The notes under the pieces: model-generated
Seen by the model: only the letters and a program-made list of their open reading frames with translations
Database searches by the model: none
What the model was told of the DNA's origin: nothing
Position numbers and translations under genes: made by a program
NCBI GenBank assembly: GCA_963931615.1
Contig: OZ007032.1
Coordinates: forward strand, 620,001-684,000
Source: Coprenecus sp902388455
GTDB taxonomy: Bacteria > Bacteroidota > Bacteroidia > Bacteroidales > UBA932
DNA length: 64,000 nt
Direction of reading: 5' to 3'
Shown here: positions 42,553 to 51,977 of the stretch, piece after piece
How the letters are laid out: every line of letters starts with the position of its first letter
Position numbering within the stretch: position 1 is the stretch's first letter

Positions 42553-42951
42553 ATGAGTAAGATTAAGTCTCTTGACGAACTGCGTCAAATGAAGGCCAGA
42601 CTGGAGAGTCAGATGGATATCCGGGAGAAGAGCAACAATCCTGAGAAACTCGTTCAGATCCGGGTAGCCATGGCCACTTGCGGCATCGCGGCGGGGGCTC
42701 GTGTGGTGATGAACGCCATTATCGAGCGTGTGGAGAGAGAAAAACTGCCGGTTATTGTCACCCAGGGCGGATGCATGGGATACTGCTACGCCGAACCCAC
42801 TATCGAAGTTAAGCGTCCGGGCGAGGAACCGGTCGTTTTCGGTCACGTCAACACCGACAAGGCCATGGAGATTCTGGACAAATATGTCCTCCACGGTGAG
42901 CTTGTGGACGGTGTCATCCCTGTCAATTATCAAACAATCGAAAAAAACTAG
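42553..42951 (+). CDS. Thioredoxin-fold [2Fe-2S] ferredoxin
   Basis: 132 residues. Four cysteines in the ferredoxin arrangement: ATCGIAAGA (one) and GGCMGYCYAEP (two), plus CGIAA context, giving the 2Fe-2S site of NuoE-like/thioredoxin-fold ferredoxins. Such small subunits are encoded with electron-bifurcating hydrogenases and could shuttle electrons to HydB. The cysteine count visible is three clear plus possible fourth, so cluster ligation should be considered likely but not certain. Confidence 0.8.
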   Translation: MSKIKSLDELRQMKARLESQMDIREKSNNPEKLVQIRVAMATCGIAAGARVVMNAIIERVEREKLPVIVTQGGCMGYCYAEPTIEVKRPGEEPVVFGHVNTDKAMEILDKYVLHGELVDGVIPVNYQTIEKN

Positions 42952-42957
42952 CCAGCC

Positions 42958-44748
42958 ATGCCCAACTACAAAATGAGTTTACTGTGCTGCGGAGGTACGG
43001 GCTGCCGTGCGTCCGAGAGCGTGAGGATCGTCGAGAGGCTGAGGGAGGAGATCGCCGCCGCGGGGATGGACAATGACGTGCAGGTGGTGGTGACGGGCTG
43101 CTTCGGTTTCTGCGAGCAGGGTCCCATCGTGAAGGTGATTCCCGACAACACTTTTTACACCAATGTGAAGCCTGAGGATGCCGAGGAGATCGTCAAGGAG
43201 CATGTGGTCAAGGGCCGCAAGGTCACCCGTCTGCTCTACGAGGATCCCGACACCCAGAAGCATATCAGCGACTCGAAGCACATGGGCTTCTATCAGAAGC
43301 AGCTCCGTATCGCTCTGCGTAACTGCGGATTCATCAATCCTGAGAATATCGACGAGTACATAGCCCGCGACGGCTACGAGGCTCTGGCCAAGGTGCTTCA
43401 GGGCACTCCCCAGGAGGCCATCGAGACCGTCAAGAAGTCCGGTCTGAGAGGACGCGGCGGCGGAGGATTCCCCACCGGTCTCAAGTGGGAGATAGCCTCC
43501 AAGAGCCCCGGCAAGGAAAAGTACGTGGTCTGCAACGCCGACGAGGGCGACCCCGGCGCGTTCATGGACCGTTCCATCCTCGAGAGCGACCCCAACTCGG
43601 TAATCGAGGCCATGGCCATCTGCGGCTATTGTATCGGAGCCTCCAAGGGTCTGGTGTACATCCGCGCCGAGTATCCCCTGGCCGTGAAGCGTCTCCAGAT
43701 AGCCATGAAGCAGGCCCGCGACTACGGTCTGCTGGGAGACGACATCCTCGGCTCGGGATTCAATTTCGACATAGAGATCCGCTACGGAGCAGGAGCTTTC
43801 GTCTGCGGTGAGGAGACCGCCCTGATTCACTCTATGGAGGGCAAGAGGGGCGAGCCTACCGTGAAGCCTCCTTTCCCCGCAGTCAGCGGATATCTCGGCA
43901 AGCCCACCAACGTCAACAACGTGGAGACCTTCGCCAACATTCCCGTAATCTTCCTCAAGGGTCCCGAGTGGTTCGCTTCCATCGGTACCGAGAAGTCCAA
44001 GGGAACCAAGGTGTTCGCCCTGGCCGGCAAGATCAACAACGTGGGCCTCATCGAGGTGCCCATGGGTACGACCCTCCGCGAGGTCATCTACGATATCGGA
44101 GGCGGCATCAAGGGCGGCAAGGAGTTCAAGGCCGTTCAGACGGGAGGTCCCTCCGGCGGCTGCCTTACCAAGAAACATCTCGACACACCTATAGATTACG
44201 ACAACCTTACCGCCGCCGGCTCGATGATGGGTTCGGGTGGTATGATCGTCATGGACGAGGACGACTGCATGGTGTCAGTGGCCAAGTTCTACCTCCAGTT
44301 CACCGTGGACGAGTCCTGCGGAAAGTGCGCTCCCTGCCGTATCGGCAACAAGCGTCTCGAGGAGATTCTCGACAAGATCACCAAGGGCAAGGGCACGATG
44401 GAGGACCTGGACTACCTCAAGAACCTCAGCAAGGTCATCAAGGATACCGCCCTCTGCGGTCTCGGCCAGACATCCCCCAATCCCGTGCTCTCCACCCTTG
44501 ATAACTTCTACGACGAGTACGTGGCCCACATCGTGGACAAGCGCTGTCCTGCCCACAAGTGCCGTGCCCTCAGGGTCTACGCCATAGATCCTGACCGGTG
44601 CAAGGGCTGTACGGCCTGCGCCAGGGCATGTCCTGCCGGAGCCATAAAGGGCGAGGTCAAGCAGGCTCATGTCATCGACACGGAGAAGTGTATCCGCTGC
44701 GGTGCATGTCTGGAGAAATGTAAATTCAATGCGGTAACCGTTCAATAA
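42958..44748 (+). CDS. hydB: Hydrogenase subunit HydB (NuoF-like flavoprotein)
   Basis: 596 residues, cytoplasmic. An N-terminal thioredoxin-like 2Fe-2S domain (LCCGGTGC and GCFGFCEQGP) is followed by the NuoF core: FMN/NADH binding GLRGRGGGGFPTGLKW and NADEGDPGAFMDR, and the 4Fe-4S site CGKCAPCRIG with a downstream Cys. The C-terminus carries two further 4Fe-4S motifs (CKGCTACARACP and CIRCGACLEKCK). It is the NAD(H)-reacting, likely bifurcating, subunit of HydABC. Confidence 0.94.
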   Translation: MPNYKMSLLCCGGTGCRASESVRIVERLREEIAAAGMDNDVQVVVTGCFGFCEQGPIVKVIPDNTFYTNVKPEDAEEIVKEHVVKGRKVTRLLYEDPDTQKHISDSKHMGFYQKQLRIALRNCGFINPENIDEYIARDGYEALAKVLQGTPQEAIETVKKSGLRGRGGGGFPTGLKWEIASKSPGKEKYVVCNADEGDPGAFMDRSILESDPNSVIEAMAICGYCIGASKGLVYIRAEYPLAVKRLQIAMKQARDYGLLGDDILGSGFNFDIEIRYGAGAFVCGEETALIHSMEGKRGEPTVKPPFPAVSGYLGKPTNVNNVETFANIPVIFLKGPEWFASIGTEKSKGTKVFALAGKINNVGLIEVPMGTTLREVIYDIGGGIKGGKEFKAVQTGGPSGGCLTKKHLDTPIDYDNLTAAGSMMGSGGMIVMDEDDCMVSVAKFYLQFTVDESCGKCAPCRIGNKRLEEILDKITKGKGTMEDLDYLKNLSKVIKDTALCGLGQTSPNPVLSTLDNFYDEYVAHIVDKRCPAHKCRALRVYAIDPDRCKGCTACARACPAGAIKGEVKQAHVIDTEKCIRCGACLEKCKFNAVTVQ

Positions 44749-44759
44749 TCGTAACTGAG

Positions 44760-46520
44760 ATGGATAAAATTAAACTTACTATAGACAACAGAGAGGTCGA
44801 GGTTGAAAACGGGACTACGATATTCCAGGCTGCCAGGCAGATGGGAATAGATATCCCGGCTCTCTGCTACATGAAACTGGATAACCTCGGAGTAGAGAAC
44901 CGTCCGGGCGGCTGCCGCATCTGCGTGGTTGAGGTTGAGGGCCGCAGGAACCTGGCCCCCTCCTGCTCGACGGTCTGCACCCCCGGAATGGTGGTGCACA
45001 CCCACACTATGAGAGTCATCAACGCCCGCAGGACAGTCCTTGAGCTGATTCTCTCGGATCATCCCAAAGACTGCCTCATCTGCCCCAAGAACGGCCGCTG
45101 CGAACTGCAGGACCTGGCTGCCCGTTTGGGCATCAGGGAGATACATTCCGTGGAGAATGCGGCTGTATCGACATATAAGAAAGACACGTCGCCCTCCCTC
45201 AAGAGGGATATGGACAAATGCGTGATGTGCCGCCGCTGCGAGACCATGTGCAACGACGTGCAGAGCGTGGGTGCCCTGAGCGCCGTGAACCGCGGCTTCA
45301 TGGCTGTGGTCGCTCCCGCCTTCGAGCAGAGGCTGGTGGACAGCAACTGTACCTTCTGCGGCCAGTGCGTCGCAGTCTGCCCCACCGGAGCCCTGACAGA
45401 GGTGGACAACACCGGAAAGATTATTCAGGCCCTGATGGACCCTACCAAGAAGGTCATTGTGCAGACAGCTCCCGCGGTACGTGCCGCCCTCGGAGAGGAG
45501 TTCGGCATGGAGCCCGGTACTCTGGTTACAGGCAAGATGGTGGCCGCCCTGCGCCGCCTCGGCTTTGACGAGGTCTTCGACACTGACTTCGCAGCCGACC
45601 TCACCATCATGGAGGAGGGCTCCGAGCTGCTCGACCGCCTCGGACGTTATCTCCAGGGCGACAAGAGCGTGAAGCTCCCGATCCTGACCTCCTGCTGCCC
45701 CGCCTGGGTCAATTTCTTCGAGCACAACTATCCCGACATGCTGGACGTGCCTTCCTCCGCGAAGTCGCCCCAGCAGATGTTCGGAGCCATTGCCAAGAGT
45801 TATTTCGCCGAGAAGATAGGAGTGGACCGCAAGGACCTGGTGGTAGTGTCCGTGATGCCCTGCCTGGCCAAAAAGTATGAGTGCCAGAGGGACGAGTTTA
45901 AGGTGGACGGCAATCCGGATGTGGATTACTCCATCTCCACCCGCGAGCTGGCATCGCTGATCAAGTCGGCCAACATCGACTTCCTCTCGCTGCCCGACGA
46001 GGACTTCGACGCTCCTCTGGGTGAGTCCACTGGTGCGGCTGTCATCTTCGGAGCCACCGGAGGCGTGATCGAGGCCGCCGTGCGTACTGCCTACGAGCTC
46101 TACACCGGCAAGAAGCTGGACCGTATCGACTTCAATGAACTCAGGGGACTCGAGGGCATCCGCCACGCCACGATCGACTTCAACGGTCTGCCTGTGAACA
46201 TCGGCATAGCCCACACCCTCGGCAATGCCCGCAAGCTGCTCGACGGTATCCGCGCCGGCATGTACAACTTCCACGCAATCGAGATCATGGCCTGCCCCGG
46301 CGGCTGTATCGGCGGTGCCGGCCAGCCCTTCCATCACGGGGACAGCAGCGTGATCAAGGCCCGTATGGACGCCATCTACCGCGAGGACGCCGGCAAGGCT
46401 CTCCGCAAGTCGCACGAGAATCCCTACATCATCAAGCTGTATGAGGAGTTCCTCGGCAAGCCGCTCAGCGAGAAGGCCCACCACCTGCTGCATACTCATT
46501 ACTTTGACAAACACGATTAA
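44760..46520 (+). CDS. hydA: [FeFe]-hydrogenase catalytic subunit HydA
   Basis: 586 residues, cytoplasmic. From the N-terminus: a plant-type 2Fe-2S domain (GGCRICVVEVEG), the His-Cys3 4Fe-4S site (HPKDCLICPKNGRC), two ferredoxin-type 4Fe-4S sites (CVMCRRCETMC, CTFCGQCVAVCP), then the H-cluster domain. H-cluster motifs are intact: TSCCPAW (C312 proton relay, C313 ligand), MPCLAKKYE (C368), MACPGGCIGGAGQ (C512, C516). It evolves or oxidises H2 with ferredoxin and NADH as partners. The maturases HydE, HydF and HydG are not in the window. Confidence 0.97.
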   Translation: MDKIKLTIDNREVEVENGTTIFQAARQMGIDIPALCYMKLDNLGVENRPGGCRICVVEVEGRRNLAPSCSTVCTPGMVVHTHTMRVINARRTVLELILSDHPKDCLICPKNGRCELQDLAARLGIREIHSVENAAVSTYKKDTSPSLKRDMDKCVMCRRCETMCNDVQSVGALSAVNRGFMAVVAPAFEQRLVDSNCTFCGQCVAVCPTGALTEVDNTGKIIQALMDPTKKVIVQTAPAVRAALGEEFGMEPGTLVTGKMVAALRRLGFDEVFDTDFAADLTIMEEGSELLDRLGRYLQGDKSVKLPILTSCCPAWVNFFEHNYPDMLDVPSSAKSPQQMFGAIAKSYFAEKIGVDRKDLVVVSVMPCLAKKYECQRDEFKVDGNPDVDYSISTRELASLIKSANIDFLSLPDEDFDAPLGESTGAAVIFGATGGVIEAAVRTAYELYTGKKLDRIDFNELRGLEGIRHATIDFNGLPVNIGIAHTLGNARKLLDGIRAGMYNFHAIEIMACPGGCIGGAGQPFHHGDSSVIKARMDAIYREDAGKALRKSHENPYIIKLYEEFLGKPLSEKAHHLLHTHYFDKHD

Positions 46521-46538
46521 TTCCTAGAGACATCAGTT

Positions 46539-47015
46539 ATGGACAAGATAGAATTGAACAAATGTCAGAAAGACAAGATCGCCGAGATCTGCGCCGAGTT
46601 CCATAATTCTCCCGGTGAGCTGATCAATGTCCTGCACAAGACTCAGGGACACTTCGGCTATCTGCCCGAGGAGGTGCAGCGCGAGATAGCCCGTAACCTC
46701 CACATCCCCGTGGCCAAGGTTTACGGAGTGGTTACCTTCTACTCCTTCTTCACCATGCAGCCCAAGGGCCGCCACTCCATCTCAGTGTGCATGGGTACGG
46801 CCTGCTATGTCCGCGGAGCGGAGGGTGTGCTGGAGGAAATCAAGAAGGAACTCAAGATCGACGTGGGCGGAGTTACCCCTGACGGGAAATTCTCCCTGGA
46901 GTGCCTGCGCTGCGTGGGCGCCTGCGGTCTGGCTCCCGTGATGCTCGTGGACGAGAAGGTCTACGGCCGTCTGGAGCCCAAGCAGATCAAGGGCATCCTC
47001 GCCCAGTACGAGTAA
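46539..47015 (+). CDS. hydC: Hydrogenase subunit HydC (NuoE-like)
   Basis: 158 residues. Helical N-terminus typical of NuoE, then a thioredoxin-like 2Fe-2S domain with C-x4-C in CMGTACYVRG and C-x3-C in LRCVGACGLAP. It completes the HydABC complex. The order ferredoxin-B-A-C is unusual only in starting with the extra ferredoxin. It is the last gene of the operon before a structured intergenic region. Confidence 0.93.
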   Translation: MDKIELNKCQKDKIAEICAEFHNSPGELINVLHKTQGHFGYLPEEVQREIARNLHIPVAKVYGVVTFYSFFTMQPKGRHSISVCMGTACYVRGAEGVLEEIKKELKIDVGGVTPDGKFSLECLRCVGACGLAPVMLVDEKVYGRLEPKQIKGILAQYE

Positions 47016-47061
47016 TAGGAACCGACATCATCATTTTTTCGGGAGTGATGATGAAAATAGT

Positions 47062-47175
47062 CTCTCTGACTGTCAGTGCGTTATTGCATGACCTCGCTCC
47101 GCAAACACAGTTAAATCAACGCCTTGGAAGCGACGTCTTGGAGCAGCACGCTGATAGTCAGAGGGATTGTTTTTT
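47062..47175 (+). ncRNA. Candidate structured RNA or terminator
   Basis: A 17-base arm (47062-47078) can pair fully, including G-U pairs, with a second arm (47149-47165). The second arm is followed by ATTG and a run of six T (47170-47175), as at a Rho-independent terminator. The 70 intervening bases could form inner hairpins. It may be the hydrogenase operon's terminator or a small RNA; a second hairpin (CATCATCA with TGATGATG) precedes it near 47026. Confidence 0.45.
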
Positions 47176-47212
47176 GTAATGCTCCTCATGGTGGAAATCC
47201 TGGATTTTTAGC

Positions 47213-47220
47213 TATCTTTG
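47213..47220 (+). promoter_or_regulatory. Minus-7 box of prfA
   Basis: TATCTTTG, 21 bases before the prfA ATG; minus-33 weak. Confidence 0.5.
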
Positions 47221-47241
47221 CAGGTCAATTGAAATCAGTAT

Positions 47242-48327
47242 ATGAGCGAATACCCTTTAACAGAGAAATTACAGGAACTGAAGAAAAAATACGAGGCACT
47301 CTCGGAGCAGCTTTCCGGCTCCGACGTGATGTCCGACATGAAGAAGTACATCCAGCTCAACCGCGAATACAAGGAACTGGAGCCTATCGTGGCTGCCGGC
47401 GACAAGTACATCAAGATGGTCGGGGATCTGGAAGGTGCGAAGGAGATTCTTTCCAAGGAAAAGGACGAGGATCTGCGCGAGTTGGCCAAGGAGGAGGTGT
47501 CCTCCATCGAGGGGCAGCTCCCGGGCATGGAGGAGGAGATCAAGCTGCTGCTCATTCCCAAGGATCCTCAGGACGAGAAGAACGCTATCGTGGAGATTCG
47601 CGGCGGTACAGGCGGCGACGAGGCGGCCATATTTGCCGGAGACCTCTTCCGCATGTATGCCAAGTACTGCGAGCGCAAGGGCTGGAAGCTGGAGATCAAC
47701 AGCCAGTCCGAAGGTGCTGCCGGCGGATACAAGGAAGTCATCTTCAAGGTGTCCGGCCAGGGCGTCTACGGTACGCTGAAGTATGAGAGCGGAGTGCACC
47801 GCGTGCAGCGCGTGCCCCAGACCGAGACTCAGGGCAGGGTACATACCTCGGCCGCTTCGGTGGTGGTGCTGCCTGAGGCCGATGAGTTCGACGTGGAGAT
47901 TAACATGAACGATATACGCAAGGATACTTTCTGCTCGTCAGGACCTGGAGGCCAGTCGGTGAACACTACCTATTCGGCTATCCGTCTGACCCACATCCCC
48001 ACCGGTATCGTGGTGCAGTGCCAGGACGAGAAGTCCCAGCTCAAGAACTTCGACAAGGCCCTCGCCGAGCTGCGTACCCGTATCTACAACATGGAGTACG
48101 AGAAGTATCTCAACGAGATGTCCAAGAAGCGCAAGACCATGGTGTCCACCGGTGACCGCTCGGCGAAGATCCGCACCTACAACTACCCTCAGTCCCGCGT
48201 GACCGACCACCGCATCAACTATACGATGTACAACCTGCCCGTCTTCATGGACGGCGACATCCAGGAGGTCATCGACCAGCTGACCATCGCCGAGAACGCG
48301 GAGCGTCTGAAATCAGCAGCAGAGTAA
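47242..48327 (+). CDS. prfA: Peptide chain release factor 1
   Basis: 361 residues. It ends translation at UAA and UAG. The catalytic GGQ is at 236-238 (SGPGGQSVN), and the stop-codon-recognising PxT motif is PQT in VPQTETQGRVHTSA. The length fits RF1; RF2's SPF motif and programmed frameshift are absent. Confidence 0.97.
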   Translation: MSEYPLTEKLQELKKKYEALSEQLSGSDVMSDMKKYIQLNREYKELEPIVAAGDKYIKMVGDLEGAKEILSKEKDEDLRELAKEEVSSIEGQLPGMEEEIKLLLIPKDPQDEKNAIVEIRGGTGGDEAAIFAGDLFRMYAKYCERKGWKLEINSQSEGAAGGYKEVIFKVSGQGVYGTLKYESGVHRVQRVPQTETQGRVHTSAASVVVLPEADEFDVEINMNDIRKDTFCSSGPGGQSVNTTYSAIRLTHIPTGIVVQCQDEKSQLKNFDKALAELRTRIYNMEYEKYLNEMSKKRKTMVSTGDRSAKIRTYNYPQSRVTDHRINYTMYNLPVFMDGDIQEVIDQLTIAENAERLKSAAE

Positions 48328-48333
48328 ATTGTT

Positions 48334-49665
48334 ATGAATATTGCGGTAGTAGGAAGCGGTTATGTCGGCCTGGTCTCCGGAACATGTTTTGCGGAGATGG
48401 GGGCCAATGTCTGGTGCGTGGATGTGGATTCACGTAAAATTGACAATTTAAAACGGGGGATTCTCCCTATCTATGAGGACGGTCTTCAGGACATGGTGGA
48501 TAAGAATGCTGCTGCCGGTCGTCTCCATTTTACAACATCGCTCCGGGAATGCCTGGATATGGTGGAGATAGTCTTTATAGCAGTCGGTACGCCTCCGGGA
48601 GAGGATGGTTCGGCTGATGTGTCTCATGTTATGGAGGTGGCTGCTGAATTCGGCCGTTTCGTTTCCCGTTATACACTTCTGGTAATGAAGAGTACTGTGC
48701 CTGTGGGTACTTGTTTCAAGGTAAAGACTGCAGTTCAGGACGAACTTACCCGGAGGGGTGAAAATATTCCGTTTGATATAGCTTCGAATCCCGAGTTTCT
48801 GAAGGAGGGAGTGGCGATAAAAGATTTCATGACACCGGACAGGGTGGTTATAGGAATTGAGAGCGACAGAGCCAAGTCGCTGATATCATCTCTTTACCGT
48901 CCTTTCCTTCTGAATAATTACAGGGTTATTTTCATGGATATACTTTCAGCGGAGATGACCAAGTATGCTTCAAATGCCATGTTGGCAACCCGTATCAGCT
49001 TTATGAATGAACTTGCTGCGCTGTGCGAGCTGACCGGTGCGGATGTCAGCAAAGTGCGGGCGGGAATGGCATCGGACAGCCGTATAGGCTCTAAGTTTCT
49101 GTATCCGGGCTGCGGTTACGGCGGGTCATGTTTCCCGAAAGATGTGAAGGCGCTTATCAGTACAGCGGCTTCCAGCGGTTATAGAATGAAAATAATCAGT
49201 GCAGTCGAGGAAGTAAATGCCGAACAGAAAAAAATCATTTTCAAAAAGCTCCTGCAGGCTTTCTCAGGTTCTCTCTCCGGGCGGACAGTTGCACTGTGGG
49301 GACTTGCCTTCAAGCCGTGTACTGATGATATGAGAGAGGCCCCGTCGATAGTTACTGTCTCTTTGCTTTTGGAGGCCGGAGCTGCAGTACGTGTTTACGA
49401 TCCTATTGCTATGGAGACAGCCAGGGGAATCTTCGGTGACAGTGTAGTATATTGTTCTGATATATATGATGCGGCATCAGGAGCGGATGCCGTCGCCTTG
49501 GTGACGGAGTGGAAGCAGTTCCGGATTCCGGACTGGAAACGGCTTAGAACGATAATGAAAGGCCGTGTGCTGGTGGACGGACGGAATATCTACAATCCTG
49601 AAGAACCCATTGCCGCCGGTCTGGATTATTACTGCATAGGCAGCCGGCATCTCATGGCAAGATGA
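48334..49665 (+). CDS. ugd: UDP-glucose 6-dehydrogenase
   Basis: 443 residues. Two NAD-dependent oxidation steps convert UDP-glucose to UDP-glucuronate for capsule and exopolysaccharide. Motifs: NAD site GSGYVGLVSG, the catalytic Cys in GYGGSCFPKDV, and the C-terminal UDP-binding GLAFKPCTDDMREAPS. Follows prfA after six bases but is a different pathway; it overlaps the convergent LysE gene by 14 bases. Confidence 0.95.
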   Translation: MNIAVVGSGYVGLVSGTCFAEMGANVWCVDVDSRKIDNLKRGILPIYEDGLQDMVDKNAAAGRLHFTTSLRECLDMVEIVFIAVGTPPGEDGSADVSHVMEVAAEFGRFVSRYTLLVMKSTVPVGTCFKVKTAVQDELTRRGENIPFDIASNPEFLKEGVAIKDFMTPDRVVIGIESDRAKSLISSLYRPFLLNNYRVIFMDILSAEMTKYASNAMLATRISFMNELAALCELTGADVSKVRAGMASDSRIGSKFLYPGCGYGGSCFPKDVKALISTAASSGYRMKIISAVEEVNAEQKKIIFKKLLQAFSGSLSGRTVALWGLAFKPCTDDMREAPSIVTVSLLLEAGAAVRVYDPIAMETARGIFGDSVVYCSDIYDAASGADAVALVTEWKQFRIPDWKRLRTIMKGRVLVDGRNIYNPEEPIAAGLDYYCIGSRHLMAR

Positions 49666-50293
49666 TGATTCTGTAGAGCCCTTCGAACAGGGAAATCAGT
49701 CCCAGAACCATTATGACTACTCCTGCTATCCGGTTGATCATGATCAGCTGGCGTAGTCTCAGTTTATTTCTGAACAGATTGATTGATGTGGACAGAATGT
49801 GCCACCATAGGACTGCTCCCGTGAATACTCCAGCCAGTGTGACGGCAATTCTTTCAAGCGGCTCCGCTTCACTGCGGCTTATACCTATAAATGCGAAAAG
49901 TCCCAGCATGAGAAAGAATGCTCCGGGGTTACTTATGGTCATCAGAAGTGTGGAAAAGAAGTCCTGCCAGTAATGACGGTTTCCGTATTTTGGGCGTCTG
50001 ATTTGTTTGACAGGATTGGTCATGAACAGTTTGACACCGAAAATGCCGACTATTACGCCTCCGGCCATCATGACCAGATATCTGTAATCGGAGAGCAGCT
50101 GCTGAACGTAGGATATGCTGAGCAGGGCAATGGCCGCAAAAATAGTATCGGAAACAGCTGCTCCAAGGCCTGTTATGAATCCAGAATTGCGTCCTTTGCT
50201 TAATGTGCGTTGTATGCACAGAACTCCGATCGGTCCGAGTGGAACCGATGCGCAGATGCCTACGATGAATCCTTTGAGCAGCTCAATCAGCAT
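49652..50293 (-). CDS. LysE-family amino-acid exporter
   Basis: 213 residues with six hydrophobic segments. The N-terminal GICASVPLGPIGVLCIQR is the family signature (LysE/RhtB). It exports an unidentified amino acid or metabolite across the inner membrane. It is downstream of the thioredoxin-domain gene: the stop of that gene touches this start, so they are co-transcribed. Confidence 0.88.
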   Translation of the reverse strand: MLIELLKGFIVGICASVPLGPIGVLCIQRTLSKGRNSGFITGLGAAVSDTIFAAIALLSISYVQQLLSDYRYLVMMAGGVIVGIFGVKLFMTNPVKQIRRPKYGNRHYWQDFFSTLLMTISNPGAFFLMLGLFAFIGISRSEAEPLERIAVTLAGVFTGAVLWWHILSTSINLFRNKLRLRQLIMINRIAGVVIMVLGLISLFEGLYRIIILP

Positions 50294-51960
50294 TATTCTT
50301 CCTCCTGAAGATTTTCCGGGCTTTCTGGAGCCAGATAGTATTCAAGCAGGGCGCTCAGTACATCTGGATTGATGTCCTTGGCCAGTGTTTTTTTCTCAGA
50401 GTCCAGAAGATATATGGCGGGAACGTCCATAAGGTCATATTTGTCGAACATTCCGGAGTCCCGTTTGCGGTCCCATAAATTGACCCATCCCGGGTCATTT
50501 TCCTTAATATATTTTTTCCATGAGTTGTTGCTTCCTGTGTATATGGCAACAAACTGGACATCAGCCGGATCATACTGCCGGTACATTCTCTCCATTTCTT
50601 TGGAGACTGCATTGCATACGGCGCAGTCGAGTGTGTAGAAATAGAGTACAGTGTATCTGGACTGAATGTCGTATAAACGCAGCTTCTTGTTTTTTGGAGT
50701 CCGCAGCTCCAGGTCTGATGCCGGTTTTTCCAGAGGGTTGCGGTAGAACATGAGAACGGCCAGGGCGGTCTGGTCTATGAAGTCGGCAGGGGATGCGAAG
50801 TCAGCCCTTATGGTGCTGCCGTGTGTTTCGCCTTTATCAGTGAAGGTTACTGTTTCCCACATTTCGGGCATGCCGGCAATATACTTGTTTGCCAGGTAAG
50901 CTGCTCCTTGCTGAAGAGGATAACTGACACTTGTCTTCAGGTATTGATATAGTGTATAGAACAGTTCGTGAAAGAAATCCGGACTGTCTTTGGAATCTTC
51001 GAAGAATGTGTCGATTTCCTTGGTTATCTGAGTAGTGTCGGTAGAGTTTGCCAGCGGCATGAATATCTGTTCGAAAATCATTTCCATGGAGTTGAGCTGA
51101 CTTTCGTAGACATCCACTACCTGTCCCAGAGCAGCGGGTGTGAGCTCGCGGCCTATGATTGTCCCTCCGCGGTCCAGCAGGAAAAGTTTGGGAGTCGAGA
51201 TGACGCCGTATTTTGTTACGAAATCTGAACTCATGTCAGGATCCCAAAGATGGGTTATAGTGATGTTATCCGGAATATGGAATGGTTGAAAAGCTTTCTG
51301 TATGTAGTTCATCCATCTGTCCCGGTCATCCTGTGTGTAGATCATGTATACGGCAAAGTTCAGTCCGGCACTGTTGCGGGCCAGGTATTGCATCAGGGCC
51401 GGAGTGGTGCGGATACAGCCCGGACACTCGTCATCATAGAAATAGAGTATAGTGTAGTCCTGGTCTCCGCCAAGTATGCTTATCTCGGCTCCAGCAGGGT
51501 CCTGAAGGGTGAGTGCGGGAGCTTTCATGCCGATGAGGGAGTATCGGTTTACCTCCACGAAGAGTTTCATTTCGAGAACAGCATTCTCGTCAGGAAGGGA
51601 ATAATGTCCTTTTACGAAATATGTATCAGCTATGTAGAAAGCAATTTCATCGTAGCCCATTATGTTTGACTGCCTGTAGTAATTGTAGATATACCATGCT
51701 ATACGTGCCGTTTCCTCATCTGTCTTGCCGGTCTGGATAAAAGCATCGGCACGGCTTATTATGAAGGATGGCTCACGGCCGTCAAATACTTTCATGACCA
51801 GGTTGATGTCTTCTTGACTGAGAGACTTGTTCTGGATGGAATCCGTCTGGAATACAGGTGTGGATGTCTCAGCCTGTGCATAGACATCTGCAGCGGGAGC
51901 AAGTAGTATAAGTGCTGCCAGGATAGGAATGACTGGAGTCAGTATTCTTTTTGTATTCAT
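50293..51960 (-). CDS. Periplasmic protein with two thioredoxin-like domains
   Basis: 555 residues with a signal peptide (cleavage near VYAQA). Two TlpA/thioredoxin-like domains: the first has CPGC in FYDDECPGCIRT (about 175), the second CAVC in FYTLDCAVCNAV (about 450), separated by a helical linker. The unusual dipeptides suggest redox or structural roles in the envelope; similar Bacteroidota proteins carry DUF5106 regions at the N-terminus. Only the redox fold is certain. Confidence 0.8.
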   Translation of the reverse strand: MNTKRILTPVIPILAALILLAPAADVYAQAETSTPVFQTDSIQNKSLSQEDINLVMKVFDGREPSFIISRADAFIQTGKTDEETARIAWYIYNYYRQSNIMGYDEIAFYIADTYFVKGHYSLPDENAVLEMKLFVEVNRYSLIGMKAPALTLQDPAGAEISILGGDQDYTILYFYDDECPGCIRTTPALMQYLARNSAGLNFAVYMIYTQDDRDRWMNYIQKAFQPFHIPDNITITHLWDPDMSSDFVTKYGVISTPKLFLLDRGGTIIGRELTPAALGQVVDVYESQLNSMEMIFEQIFMPLANSTDTTQITKEIDTFFEDSKDSPDFFHELFYTLYQYLKTSVSYPLQQGAAYLANKYIAGMPEMWETVTFTDKGETHGSTIRADFASPADFIDQTALAVLMFYRNPLEKPASDLELRTPKNKKLRLYDIQSRYTVLYFYTLDCAVCNAVSKEMERMYRQYDPADVQFVAIYTGSNNSWKKYIKENDPGWVNLWDRKRDSGMFDKYDLMDVPAIYLLDSEKKTLAKDINPDVLSALLEYYLAPESPENLQEEE

Positions 51961-51977
51961 ATATGTCCGTAATTTGA

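Noticed and set aside
42979..44178. 399-codon frame antisense to hydB
   Set aside because: Same mirror effect; hydB is unambiguous.
44742..46514. 590-codon open frame antisense to hydA
   Set aside because: Its length comes from the strong codon bias of hydA; the translation is rich in His, Leu and Val with no motif, and the other strand carries a certain gene.
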